DNA of 64,000 bases, from positions 168,928 through 232,927 of the forward strand of contig JAFWMQ010000005.1 in the NCBI GenBank assembly GCA_017510605.1. The letters are read 5' to 3'. Position 1 is the first letter of the stretch; each line of letters starts with the position of its first letter. Source of the DNA: Clostridiales bacterium. GTDB lineage: Bacteria > Bacillota > Clostridia > Saccharofermentanales > Saccharofermentanaceae. The notes under the pieces were generated by a model, which was not told the DNA's origin, made no database searches, and worked only from the letters and a program-made list of their open reading frames with translations. Shown piece after piece: positions 43,320 through 52,012 of the stretch. A program made the position numbers and the translations under genes.

Positions 43320-44318
43320 ATGTGGGAATTTATTCAGGATCAGCTGTTGGGGATGAAGTGGCTAAATGATTTTATAGGTTTTCTACTGTCATCGTTCGGG
43401 TTAGATACTGACTCAGCTGCAGTTTCTGTTTGCCGTTTCTTTCTTTACGATGTAATTAAGATTGTTGTTCTTCTATGCGTTCTGGTATTTGTTATATCGT
43501 TTATTCAGAGTTACTTCCCCCCGGAGAGAAGTAAGAAGATAATGGGAAGATTTCATGGAATCGGAGCTAATATTGTCGGAGCATTATTGGGGACAGTGAC
43601 CCCCTTCTGTTCATGCTCTTCAATTCCCATCTTCATGGGATTTACAAGTGCAGGACTACCTCTTGGTGTAACGTTCTCTTTTTTGATTTCCTCCCCTATG
43701 GTTGATCTTGGAAGCCTTATACTTCTGATGAGTATTTTCGGAATAAAGACAGCAATTGTATATGTGATTATGGGCCTGATAATCGCAGTTGCAGGCGGAA
43801 CAATCATCGAAAGTTTCGAGATGGATGATCAGATTGCGGATTTCATCAAAGCAAGCAAGAGCAAGGTTAAAGTGAATTCTCCCAAACTTAGGATTAAGGA
43901 CAGATTGATCTATTCAAAAGATCAAGTCATATCAACACTTAAGAAGGTTTTCCCATACATTCTGATCGGGGTCGCGATCGGTGCAGTCATACATAATTGG
44001 ATACCACGGGGATGGGTACAAACTGTTCTGGGAAGCGATAACCCTATAGGCGTGGTGTTGGCAACAGTGCTTGGAACTCCGATGTATGCAGACATGTTCG
44101 GAGTAATTCCCGTAGCAGAAGCTTTATTGGGTAAAGGTGCATTACTGGGTACTGTATTAAGCTTTATGATGGCAGTTACGACTCTAAGCTTGCCGTCACT
44201 TGTGATGCTAAAGAAAGCTATAAAGCCGAAACTACTGGCAGTTTTTATAGGAATATGCGTAATCGGGATAATACTGGTGGGATACATTTTTAACACAGCA
44301 CAACAATTATTAATATAA
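43320..44318 (+). CDS. ArsP/DUF318-type permease
   Basis: 332 residues with about eight membrane helices. The cysteine motif TPFCSCSSIPIFMGFTSAGLPLGVTFSFLISSPMVDLGS (near residue 95) is the signature of the permease family that includes ArsP, which exports trivalent organoarsenicals such as methylarsenite. The second half repeats the theme with GTPMYADMFGVIPVAEALL. The ATG at 43320 follows GAGG by nine bases. Operon with ArsR and the CxxC protein; the true substrate could be another thiol-reactive metalloid. Confidence 0.87.
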   Translation: MWEFIQDQLLGMKWLNDFIGFLLSSFGLDTDSAAVSVCRFFLYDVIKIVVLLCVLVFVISFIQSYFPPERSKKIMGRFHGIGANIVGALLGTVTPFCSCSSIPIFMGFTSAGLPLGVTFSFLISSPMVDLGSLILLMSIFGIKTAIVYVIMGLIIAVAGGTIIESFEMDDQIADFIKASKSKVKVNSPKLRIKDRLIYSKDQVISTLKKVFPYILIGVAIGAVIHNWIPRGWVQTVLGSDNPIGVVLATVLGTPMYADMFGVIPVAEALLGKGALLGTVLSFMMAVTTLSLPSLVMLKKAIKPKLLAVFIGICVIGIILVGYIFNTAQQLLI

Positions 44319-44334
44319 AACAGGAGGTATCAAG

Positions 44335-44562
44335 ATGAACATTAAAGTATTAGGCGGAGGATGCAAAAGGTGTGAAGCCTTGCTGAGTGCAGTTAAAGAG
44401 GCCGTGAGGAATAAGGGCATTACGGCCGAAATAGAATACATAACTGACATGACCAAGATCATGGAGACAGGCGTGATGAGCATGCCGGCTCTTATGATCG
44501 ACGATACAGTTGTCAGCAGCGGCAAAGTGTTAAAGGCAAAAGAAATAGAAAAACTATTATAA
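44335..44562 (+). CDS. Small thioredoxin-like CxxC protein
   Basis: 75 residues of the redox-active disulfide protein 2 type: IKVLGGGCKRCEALLSAVKEAVRNKG with the active CKRC pair, and the cis-proline segment GVMSMPALMIDDTVVSSGK. Such proteins often follow CSCS-type permeases and probably hand a thiol-bound metalloid or electrons to them. CAGGAGG lies before the ATG. Third gene of the arsR operon. Confidence 0.9.
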   Translation: MNIKVLGGGCKRCEALLSAVKEAVRNKGITAEIEYITDMTKIMETGVMSMPALMIDDTVVSSGKVLKAKEIEKLL

Positions 44563-44581
44563 GAAAGATGGGACTATAAAG

Positions 44582-45319
44582 ATGAAAGAATTAGATTTTA
44601 CGGGCAAAGTATTTGTTGTTACAGGAGCGGCATCCGGTATCGGAAGAAGTTGTGCCGAACAGCTTCTGGGATCAGGTGCAATGGTAATCGGCATTGATCT
44701 GGCAAAAGGCGACCTTGCTTATGATACTTACAAGCATTACATGGCAAGTATTACGGACGAAGAAGCTATCAGAAAGATCACTGATGATGTCATATATAAT
44801 TACGGAAAGATAGACGGACTGGTCAATGCAGCCGGAATCTGGGGGAACAGTAAGCCGTTCTTTGATACGGAGACTTCTGAATGGGAACGGATCATATCTG
44901 TTAACCTCACTGGAACCTATATTGTCTCAAAGTTCGTGGCCAATGCCATGATACCTAATAAGAGCGGAAAGATCGTTAATATAAGTTGCCTTAGAAGTAT
45001 AATATTCAGAAATAATATGACTGATTATGCAGCATCAAAAGGCGCTGTTGTTGCATTGACATCAGCAATGGCTTTGGATCTTGCACCATATAATATCAGA
45101 GTAAATGCTGTTGCCCCCGGATTCATATATACAGGCATGACGAAAGGATCTTTTGATAACGAGGAGATAAGGAAGCAGTCTGAAACCCTTATACCTGAAG
45201 GACGGCTCGGGCAACCAGAAGATATATCCAAAGTTGTCTTGTTTCTTCTCTCGGATCTTTCAGATTATATAAACGGAACCAATGTATTTGCAGACGGCGG
45301 GTACCATATTCAAAAGTAA
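44582..45319 (+). CDS. Short-chain dehydrogenase/reductase
   Basis: 245 residues. Nucleotide-binding TGAASGIGRSCAEQL (residues 14-28), NAAGIWG near residue 80, the catalytic Tyr and Lys in DYAASKGAV near residue 147 with its Ser nearby (NISCLRS), and the PG motif VAPGFIYTGM. An oxidoreductase for an alcohol or keto group with NAD(P); the substrate is unknown. It starts 20 bases after the thioredoxin-like gene and may be on the same transcript. Confidence 0.92.
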   Translation: MKELDFTGKVFVVTGAASGIGRSCAEQLLGSGAMVIGIDLAKGDLAYDTYKHYMASITDEEAIRKITDDVIYNYGKIDGLVNAAGIWGNSKPFFDTETSEWERIISVNLTGTYIVSKFVANAMIPNKSGKIVNISCLRSIIFRNNMTDYAASKGAVVALTSAMALDLAPYNIRVNAVAPGFIYTGMTKGSFDNEEIRKQSETLIPEGRLGQPEDISKVVLFLLSDLSDYINGTNVFADGGYHIQK

Positions 45320-45356
45320 CTTATAATTCACATAAGCAGTAAAAAGGAAAAAGTTT

Positions 45357-45809
45357 ATGGCGTTTAGAGTTGAAGAGAATGCTGATACAAAAATAATCAA
45401 GGACCTGTTTGTTGAGTATTCTCATATCAAGGGTGCGGAAAGCTGCTTTGTATCATTTGATAAAGAATTGAATGATCTTGAAGGATACTATTCCGGAGGA
45501 GCGATATTGACCGGATTTGAAGAAGACAAGCCTGTGGCATGTGTAGCTGTCAAAAAGATAAATGACGAAACATGTGAAGGAAAACGATTGTTTATCAAGC
45601 CTGAATACAGAGGAAAAGGGTATGCCCGGATAATGATCAAGGCAATGACGGACAAGGCCTCTGAACTCGGATTCAAAGAAGTTGTTTTTACGACCAAACC
45701 GGCTGTCATGAGCGTTGGATATGGTCTGTATAAACGGATGGGGTTTGAAGAATTATCAGAAGAGAATGGAATTGTCTCTATGAGAATAGATCTTAGCAAG
45801 ATGAATTAA
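45357..45809 (+). CDS. GNAT-family N-acetyltransferase
   Basis: 150 residues. The acetyl-CoA loop is FIKPEYRGKGYARIMIKAM (Q/RxxGxG/A form, near residue 82), preceded by VACVAVKKINDETCEGKRL and followed by VGYGLYKRMGFEELSE, all standard GNAT elements. The acceptor cannot be told. AAAAGGA precedes the ATG. A strong hairpin follows at 45858. Confidence 0.9.
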   Translation: MAFRVEENADTKIIKDLFVEYSHIKGAESCFVSFDKELNDLEGYYSGGAILTGFEEDKPVACVAVKKINDETCEGKRLFIKPEYRGKGYARIMIKAMTDKASELGFKEVVFTTKPAVMSVGYGLYKRMGFEELSEENGIVSMRIDLSKMN

Positions 45810-45820
45810 GTTCCTTTTGA

Positions 45821-46360
45821 ATGTTAGTCAGACAAATCACGAATAATACTGACAAAGAATTGGGGTCCAGTGGGCCCCAATTATATGTCTCGTCGGGACA
45901 GATAAAAGATATAAAAATGTTTCTTCAGTCTGCGGATGAGATTGCTGAGGTAGATGGAGTTAATGAAGCCGAACTCAAAGCAATACAACGCATCAAAGAT
46001 TATGTAGAGCAACAGGAAACGGGCTCTGTCTATACTAATGTTTGTCCTGCTTGCAGCGGAATGATGATTATAGACAATTACTGTTATAAAGCTGTATGCA
46101 GTTCCTGTGGCAGAGAAACTATCGTGGATGCCTCTAATGCTCCTGAAAGTGCGTACAGAGAGATCAATAAGCCCAGAACGATAGTGATTAATGAAGAAAA
46201 ACCGGTTCCTGAGGATAAAGAAGTTCAGGAAAACGCACCTGCTCAGAAAAAAGGCAAGGCCGGGAAAGTTGCCCTTAAGGTTGCTCTCGGAGTAATGACC
46301 GGTGGCGTATCGTTGATTCCTGATGCTGTTAATGCTGCGAAAAAGAAGGGAAAGAAATAA
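45821..46360 (+). CDS. Zinc-ribbon protein with basic C-terminus
   Basis: Up to 179 residues. A middle zinc ribbon CPACSGMMIIDNYCYKAVCSSCG (two CxxC pairs) is followed by an acidic linker and a lysine-rich tail around a hydrophobic glycine-rich segment (VALKVALGVMTGGVSLIPDAVN). The start is uncertain: the ATG at 45821 lacks a ribosome-binding site and is followed by a strong hairpin at 45858-45882, so the ATG at 45917 is an alternative. Function unknown. Confidence 0.6.
   Translation: MLVRQITNNTDKELGSSGPQLYVSSGQIKDIKMFLQSADEIAEVDGVNEAELKAIQRIKDYVEQQETGSVYTNVCPACSGMMIIDNYCYKAVCSSCGRETIVDASNAPESAYREINKPRTIVINEEKPVPEDKEVQENAPAQKKGKAGKVALKVALGVMTGGVSLIPDAVNAAKKKGKK
45858..45882. terminator. Strong hairpin, possible terminator of the GNAT gene
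   Basis: AATTGGGGTCC pairs with GGGCCCCAATT (11 bp, one G-T pair) around an AGT loop. No good T-run follows, so it may instead be an RNA structure in the leader of the next gene. Confidence 0.45.
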
Positions 46361-46423
46361 TCCGGAATTCTCGAAAAAGCACACAGATGTTATAATATAA
46401 AAAGTTATACGGAGGGGACTGCA

Positions 46424-46624
46424 ATGAAGATAGATCCTAAGCATGATTATAAGAAACCGTTATATGCCATCGGCTTGGCTGCTCTTATCGGTACGACCGC
46501 GATCTTGGGTACGGCATGCGGACCTCAACTTGCAGGTGCGGCTGAACCGCTCGAGACGACCGAAGATGTACAGCTTGAAGGTGAAGTCGCGGAAACTGTC
46601 TGTGAATCCGTTGAGGAAACTTAA
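46424..46624 (+). CDS. Small lipoprotein-like peptide
   Basis: 66 residues. A long positively charged start (MKIDPKHDYKKPLYAIG) leads to a hydrophobic stretch and a possible lipobox LGTAC, then an acidic tail (EPLETTEDVQLEGEVAETVCESVEET). GGAGGGG lies before the ATG and TATAAT at about 46393, so expression is likely. Unknown function. Confidence 0.6.
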   Translation: MKIDPKHDYKKPLYAIGLAALIGTTAILGTACGPQLAGAAEPLETTEDVQLEGEVAETVCESVEET

Positions 46625-46750
46625 TAGAGCTGACTGTGCCGGCCGGACATATGATCCGCTGGAAATAATCTGTAAATCAACTGTGAAAACCAATATTTGG
46701 ACCTGTGTGCTGTGATAGTATTTTCTTATCATCATTCAGGAGTTTTTAAC

Positions 46751-47677
46751 ATGGACACGCGCGCGAAAAAGATCATAACCGTAACAGCAGCCACATGCCT
46801 GGCTCTCGCGTCTGCGTGTACTTCAAAGACCGGTACGGAGTTGGGAGGAAGACACGAGAACGATGCTTCGGTCGTTAATCCCGCGCATTCGTATGAACTT
46901 AAAAGCTCGCACGAAGTCAACGGGCGTCAGGGTGTATGCGTCGAAAACGGCAGTTACTGGGTAAGCGGATCCAAGACTCTTGCGAAATACGACAGCAACT
47001 GGGATCTGATCTCAGTCAATGATGACCCGTTCAAAGGATATGATATCGAAGTCAATCACATAGGTGATATAGATGTATATAACAATGAACTGTATATCGG
47101 TGCCGAGTATTTCATGGACGGTGTTGGAACAAATATCCAGATAGCCGTATATGACGGTGACACACTTGAGCTGAAGAGGACGTTTCCTTTTGAGGAGTCG
47201 AGTGGACAGTTGGAGTGCTCCGGCATCGCAGTCGATCCGGATACGAAAACTGTCTGGATGTGTTCCTGGGTCGGTGAAGAAAGTGGCAGATATCTCTATA
47301 AATATGATCTTGAATCAGGCGCATATCTCGGCAAAGTCCATATGCAGATGCCGCCGCAGTGGGTTCAGGGGATGGCTTATTACAAGGGCAGTTTTTACCT
47401 GACTGCGGATGACGGGACCGCCGATGATAACGAGCCGGATCATCTCTACAGGACTACAGTAAAAGACGGCGATACATATTGCACGGTAACACTTGAGCGG
47501 ACTTTTGATGACGTCACAAAACAGGGTGAGATCGAAGGCCTGTCATTCGACCGTGCGAACGGTAAGCTTCTGCTTTTATATAACAGAGGCGCCCGCATCG
47601 TTCTCGGCATGCCGCAGGGGTTCTATGACGGCTATGATCACGAGATCTCGGAAGTCTTTGTTTACGATATCAGATAA
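46751..47677 (+). CDS. Exported lipoprotein, probable beta-propeller
   Basis: 308 residues. Signal peptide ITVTAATCLALASAC ends in the lipobox ASAC. The mature part has repeated strand patterns such as VNHIGDIDVYNNELYIGAEYF, CSGIAVDPDTKTVWMCSW, VQGMAYYKGSFYLTADDG and IEGLSFDRANGKLLLLYN, consistent with a six- or seven-bladed propeller. No catalytic motif is evident. The ATG at 46751 has CAGGAG ahead; the open frame begins 54 bases earlier without a signal peptide. Confidence 0.75.
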   Translation: MDTRAKKIITVTAATCLALASACTSKTGTELGGRHENDASVVNPAHSYELKSSHEVNGRQGVCVENGSYWVSGSKTLAKYDSNWDLISVNDDPFKGYDIEVNHIGDIDVYNNELYIGAEYFMDGVGTNIQIAVYDGDTLELKRTFPFEESSGQLECSGIAVDPDTKTVWMCSWVGEESGRYLYKYDLESGAYLGKVHMQMPPQWVQGMAYYKGSFYLTADDGTADDNEPDHLYRTTVKDGDTYCTVTLERTFDDVTKQGEIEGLSFDRANGKLLLLYNRGARIVLGMPQGFYDGYDHEISEVFVYDIR

Positions 47678-47771
47678 CATTTTCGATACTCCCGGATTTG
47701 TCTGACAGCAAAAGTGTTATACTTACCAAAGTGTCTTTACGATGCAAACATACTCAGGGGGAAATCTACGA

Positions 47772-49259
47772 ATGAAGAAAGTGATCATTGTCGGAGGCGG
47801 TATCTCCGGAATGGCTGCGGGTATTATCCTGCAAAACTCAGGATTTGAGACCGAGATCTATGAGAAGAACGCGGTGCCGGGCGGAGAACTCACCGGCTGG
47901 AAGCGCGACGGTGTTTATATTGATAACTGCATCAACTATCTCATGTGCAGCAAAAAGGGAAGTGCCATGAATGAACTCTGGCATGAGATCGGAATGCTCG
48001 ATGACAGTGTAAAGATGTATTCGAAAGACCGTTTTTTCACATATAAAGGACACGGCGGAGAGATCACTTACTGGAGAGATAAGGAGCGCACCAAGCGCGA
48101 GATGCTCGAGCTCTCTCCTGAAGATAAAGATGCTATCGAGAAGTTTTTCGAGAATGTCGTAAGAGCAGAGAGCATGATCATGCCGATCGACAAGCCCATG
48201 GATAAGATGGGACCAAGAGATTTCATGAAGCTCGGTGACTTTGTAAAAAACGTTCCTGCAGCACAGAAAGCATATAAGGGTGTCAGCATCAAAGACCTTG
48301 CTGACAGCTTCAAGAGTCCCGTGTTAAGAAGTTCGGTAATGCTTACGCACCCGGAGATGACACAGGCTTATTCTTTCATCATGTCTTATGCCATGGTAAC
48401 TTCAGGCAGCGGCGATATTCCTGAAGGCGGATCTCTCGCTGCAGCATTAAGGATCGCAGACAAGTATAAGGAAGCAGGCGGAAAGATGCATCTTAATTCG
48501 CCTGTCAGGAACGTTAAGATCAACGGCAAGACCGCAGAAGGAATCGTGCTTGAGAACGGCACGGAAGTAAATGCTGACTACGTTATCTGCGCTGCAGATG
48601 CAAACCACACATTCACGAAACTTCTTCCTGCAAGTTATATGCCTAAGAAGCTCAAGAAGTGTTTTGACGATAAGGATCATTTCTCGGTATTCAGCAAATA
48701 CCACGCAGCATTCCTTGTCGACGGCAAGATGGATGTCGATCCCGATACAACATTCTGGGAGAGCGAAGGACTTAAGGTCTGGGACAGGGAGATCAAGGAT
48801 GTCGGTTTTATCTGCTACGACTACGATCCGGCCCTCACGCCCGAAGGCAAGACGAGTCTTCAGATGAAGCTCTTCCAGTACGGCAAAGAGGTCGATAACT
48901 GGTTCGAACTTGCAAAGGATCCTGAGAAGTATGAGGCAAAGAAAAATGAAGTTGCCCAGGCTCTGATGGCCCTCATCGAGAAGCAGTATCCCGAGACCGA
49001 GGGCAAGATCAAGATCCTGGACGTTTGGACACCTGTTACATATGCTAAGCACTGCAACGCTTACAGAGGCGCATATATGGCTTTCGTTGCCGATAAGGAC
49101 ACCAAGACCGTTACCACACCGGGCGTTGTCAAAGGCCTCAAGAATGTATTCCTCGCAGGACAGTGGCTCATGGGTTCTGGCGGACTTCCGCCGGCAACCG
49201 CACAGGGCAAATACGCAGCCTGGAGAATATGCAAAAAAGAAGGCGTGGAGTGCAAGTGA
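47772..49259 (+). CDS. Phytoene desaturase-like FAD oxidoreductase
   Basis: 495 residues. N-terminal FAD-binding KKVIIVGGGISGMAAGIILQNSGFETEIYEKNAVPGGELTGW, and the C-terminal FAD segment VKGLKNVFLAGQWLMGSGGLPPATAQGKYAAWRI, typical of the phytoene dehydrogenase/CrtI-like amine-oxidase group. No other carotenoid gene is near, so the substrate is unknown; many gut Clostridia carry such a protein. GGGGGG lies before the ATG at 47772. Confidence 0.88.
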   Translation: MKKVIIVGGGISGMAAGIILQNSGFETEIYEKNAVPGGELTGWKRDGVYIDNCINYLMCSKKGSAMNELWHEIGMLDDSVKMYSKDRFFTYKGHGGEITYWRDKERTKREMLELSPEDKDAIEKFFENVVRAESMIMPIDKPMDKMGPRDFMKLGDFVKNVPAAQKAYKGVSIKDLADSFKSPVLRSSVMLTHPEMTQAYSFIMSYAMVTSGSGDIPEGGSLAAALRIADKYKEAGGKMHLNSPVRNVKINGKTAEGIVLENGTEVNADYVICAADANHTFTKLLPASYMPKKLKKCFDDKDHFSVFSKYHAAFLVDGKMDVDPDTTFWESEGLKVWDREIKDVGFICYDYDPALTPEGKTSLQMKLFQYGKEVDNWFELAKDPEKYEAKKNEVAQALMALIEKQYPETEGKIKILDVWTPVTYAKHCNAYRGAYMAFVADKDTKTVTTPGVVKGLKNVFLAGQWLMGSGGLPPATAQGKYAAWRICKKEGVECK

Positions 49260-49319
49260 TCTGAGCCCCGGAATGCGGGTATAATATATTCATGATTATT
49301 GCCTGCGGAGAATGGAAAC

Positions 49320-50006
49320 ATGACTGACATCCTGATAGTTGAAGACAATGAGGAGCTCGGAGCTCTTATAAGGGATTTCCTGATCCGCGACGGCTATACG
49401 GTCGTCTGGAAGACAACGGGTGAAGAAGGCCTCGTTGCCCTTAAGAACGGACAGTTCCGCCTGATGCTCCTTGATGTCATGCTTCCGGGTTTTGACGGCT
49501 ACGAGACGCTGCGCATCCTACGCAAGGACATGGGCATTCCCGTGCTTATGATGAGCGCCAAAAATGACGATCAGAGCAAGATCCTGGGGCTCGATGTCGG
49601 TGCTGACGATTACATTGAGAAGCCTTTCTCGTTTCCTTTTCTCGCGTCCAAGATCAAAGCGGTCATGCGCCGCAACTACGGCATGGCGGAAGAACATAAA
49701 GAACTTGTCTATAAGGACATCAGAGTCGATCTCGATGACATGACCGTCCGGAAAGGCGACAGGCTGATACCGGTCAACGGCAAGGAGCTCGACATCCTCG
49801 TTTACTTCATGAAGAACCCCGACAAGGTCATCCGCAAGGAAGTCCTGTTCAATGCGGTCTGGGGCTCCGACTGCTTCTCCGAGATCTCGACACTGACAGT
49901 CTACATCCGCTGGCTCCGCGAGAAGATCGAGGACGATCCGAAGGAACCGAAATATATCCACACCGTTTGGAGAGTCGGTTACAGATTCGGCGAGGCACCT
50001 GACTGA
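49320..50006 (+). CDS. OmpR-family response regulator
   Basis: 228 residues. Receiver domain with phospho-acceptor Asp in LLDVMLPGFDGYETLR (near residue 51), acidic pair VEDNEE at the start, and Lys in YIEKPFSFP near residue 102. The winged-helix DNA-binding domain follows (VNGKELDILVYFMKNPDKVIRKEVLFNAVWG...TLTVYIRWLREKIEDDP). GGAG lies before the ATG at 49320. Its stop overlaps the start of the kinase gene (TGATG). Confidence 0.94.
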   Translation: MTDILIVEDNEELGALIRDFLIRDGYTVVWKTTGEEGLVALKNGQFRLMLLDVMLPGFDGYETLRILRKDMGIPVLMMSAKNDDQSKILGLDVGADDYIEKPFSFPFLASKIKAVMRRNYGMAEEHKELVYKDIRVDLDDMTVRKGDRLIPVNGKELDILVYFMKNPDKVIRKEVLFNAVWGSDCFSEISTLTVYIRWLREKIEDDPKEPKYIHTVWRVGYRFGEAPD

Positions 50007-51316
50007 TGCGAAAATATATCGGCAAGTACATCCTGCTTTTTGTCATCTGTCTTGCTGTCGGATTATCGGTCTTTCTGTTTATATCTTCGCGAAATGACAG
50101 AGCCGAAGGACAGCGTTTTACACTGATGAACCGCGTGGCAAATGAGATATCTTCCACGAATGTTGCAGATATAGATTCACGTCTCTCGTCGCTTCTCTCG
50201 TCAAACAACTGGGCACAGGAATACGGTAAGGATAATGTCCCCGTTGATGTCCGCTACATAAGCGCTGACAGCGGTGAAGGCGCGTATGCCATGATGGGGG
50301 ACGGCGATGCCGTATGGAGGATCTCCCGTGACGGAGCCGTGAGTGGTTTTCTTGTATTTTCTTTTCGCGATGACCGCAGTGTCATGACAATTGCGGTCAG
50401 CGAGATTGTTGTAGTAATCTGCTTCATCGTCTCCGCACTGTTCTTCATATACATCGACCGCAAGGTGATAATGCCGTTCAACAGGCTGTCCGAATATCCG
50501 GAGCGCATTGCAAAAAATGAGAATGCCGATGCTCTTCCGGAATCGAGGAACAGGTATTTCGGCAGGTACATCTGGGGCATGAACATGCTCCGCGACCGTC
50601 TGTCAGGCGATAACCGCAAGCTGCGCCAGTTGGAGAAGGAGCAGCTCACATTGGTCTCCACAATCGCGCACGGCATCAAGACTCCGGTCGCGAACATCAA
50701 GCTATATTCCGAGGCGATAAAGAGCGGCCTCTACAGGGATGACGGAATCCCTGACAAGAAGGATGCTGAAGTCGCGGAGAAGATCACGAAGAACGCGGAT
50801 GACATTACCGATCTCGTCAAGGACCTTCTCGACAGTGCATCAAAGGGCGTGGTCGTTTTTGAACCGCACGTCGAGGCGTTCTATCTTACCGAGATCGAAG
50901 ACTTCATCAGGCGCGAATACGATAACCGCTTAAACGTTCTAAGGATCCCTTACACGATCGACCTGAAGAGCCGCGTCATGATCTCATCTGATAAGAGCGG
51001 CATATGCAGGATCCTCACGCAGCTTTTGGAAAACGCCATCAAATACGGTGACGGCCGCGGCATCACCGTGACGGTCGACAAGAATGAGGACGGATATGTT
51101 TTCTCCGTCCGCGACGTCGGAAGCCGCATTCCCGACAGCGAGATGCCATATGTTTTCAACAGCTTCTGGCGCGGTTCCAATGCAAGTGACGTTGAGGGCA
51201 ATGGCCTCGGCCTGTATGAGGCCTCGTTCATTGCGCGCAAACTCGGCGGCGACATCGCGGTGCGGTATCTTGAGGCCAGCGAAGAGACTGAGTTCGAAGT
51301 GTTCCTGCCGATGTGA
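50006..51316 (+). CDS. Sensor histidine kinase
   Basis: 436 residues. Two membrane helices (about residues 5-27 and 130-153) bracket an external sensor loop. The H-box is TLVSTIAHGIKTPVANIKLYSEA with the phospho-His near residue 222; the ATPase has the N-box QLLENAIKYGDG, the G1 VRDVGSRIPD and the G2 region GNGLGLYEASFIARKLGG. It should phosphorylate the preceding regulator. The signal is unknown. Confidence 0.94.
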   Translation: MRKYIGKYILLFVICLAVGLSVFLFISSRNDRAEGQRFTLMNRVANEISSTNVADIDSRLSSLLSSNNWAQEYGKDNVPVDVRYISADSGEGAYAMMGDGDAVWRISRDGAVSGFLVFSFRDDRSVMTIAVSEIVVVICFIVSALFFIYIDRKVIMPFNRLSEYPERIAKNENADALPESRNRYFGRYIWGMNMLRDRLSGDNRKLRQLEKEQLTLVSTIAHGIKTPVANIKLYSEAIKSGLYRDDGIPDKKDAEVAEKITKNADDITDLVKDLLDSASKGVVVFEPHVEAFYLTEIEDFIRREYDNRLNVLRIPYTIDLKSRVMISSDKSGICRILTQLLENAIKYGDGRGITVTVDKNEDGYVFSVRDVGSRIPDSEMPYVFNSFWRGSNASDVEGNGLGLYEASFIARKLGGDIAVRYLEASEETEFEVFLPM

Positions 51317-51402
51317 CGGGGATCTAATAACACTTGCCCGGTGAATAAAGACTTTACTCCTAAACATAAATACTGTTATCAACGCATTTAAAGCATATAT
51401 GC

Positions 51403-51431
51403 TTGACTTGTGCCATTTTTGGCACTAATAT
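51403..51431 (+). promoter_or_regulatory. Promoter with palindrome in the spacer
   Basis: TTGACT (51403-51408), 17 bases, TAATAT (51426-51431). The spacer holds the palindrome GTGCCA-TTTT-TGGCAC (51410-51425), probably an operator for the regulator encoded next. Confidence 0.7.
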
Positions 51432-51459
51432 TGAATCATCAATAAAAACGGGGATAAAT

Positions 51460-51984
51460 ATGCTGTTTGCGGAAGTAATGTTAAATCAGGTCAGGTGGAG
51501 GATCGTTGGATATCTGATAACTCACGGTGATGCGACCACCAAAGAACTGGCAGATTATCTTCAGGATGTTCCGAGAAGGACTTTGTACAGGCAGGTCAAA
51601 TATCTGATAGATGCCGGGGCGGTAACAGTTAAAGAGGAACGGAAAGTAAGAGGCAGTACTGAACGTCTGCTGGCAGAAAACATCAAGGAATTCATCGATC
51701 AGTTTGATCTCGGTGACAAGGCTTACCAATACTTTATGGACTTATATCTGAAGTTCGCAAACTACAGTCAAAAATACGGAGATAAAGCCAACAGTCAGGC
51801 TGAAAAGGATCAGTTGGGTTTCGGCACTTCAGTTTTCTATCTCGATGATGATGAAATGAAGGACATGCTCGATGAAATATATGAGATCGGCATCAGATAC
51901 GAAAAGAAACATAAGGAAAAATACGGTAATAAGACAAGCGGAAAGTTAAGGAACGTTTCATTTATCTCGGCACCTGTTGAATAA
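51460..51984 (+). CDS. ArsR-like (HTH_20) transcriptional regulator
   Basis: 174 residues. The winged helix NQVRWRIVGYLITHGDATTKELADYLQDVPRRTLYRQVKYLIDAGAVTVKEERKVRGSTERLL is of the HTH_20 type. The C-terminal helical part is likely for dimerisation or ligand binding. ATG at 51460 has GGGGAT ahead. A promoter with an internal GTGCCA palindrome precedes it, suggesting self-control. It is followed by a sugar ABC permease gene. Confidence 0.85.
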   Translation: MLFAEVMLNQVRWRIVGYLITHGDATTKELADYLQDVPRRTLYRQVKYLIDAGAVTVKEERKVRGSTERLLAENIKEFIDQFDLGDKAYQYFMDLYLKFANYSQKYGDKANSQAEKDQLGFGTSVFYLDDDEMKDMLDEIYEIGIRYEKKHKEKYGNKTSGKLRNVSFISAPVE

Positions 51985-52012
51985 GCAGAGCGATATCATA
52001 CGGAGAATCACA

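Noticed and set aside
48447..49052. 201-codon minus-strand frame
   Set aside because: Antisense to the FAD oxidoreductase, which has complete motifs.
47772..49259. Carotenoid biosynthesis gene (phytoene desaturase)
   Set aside because: No phytoene synthase or other carotenoid gene is nearby; only family membership is supported.
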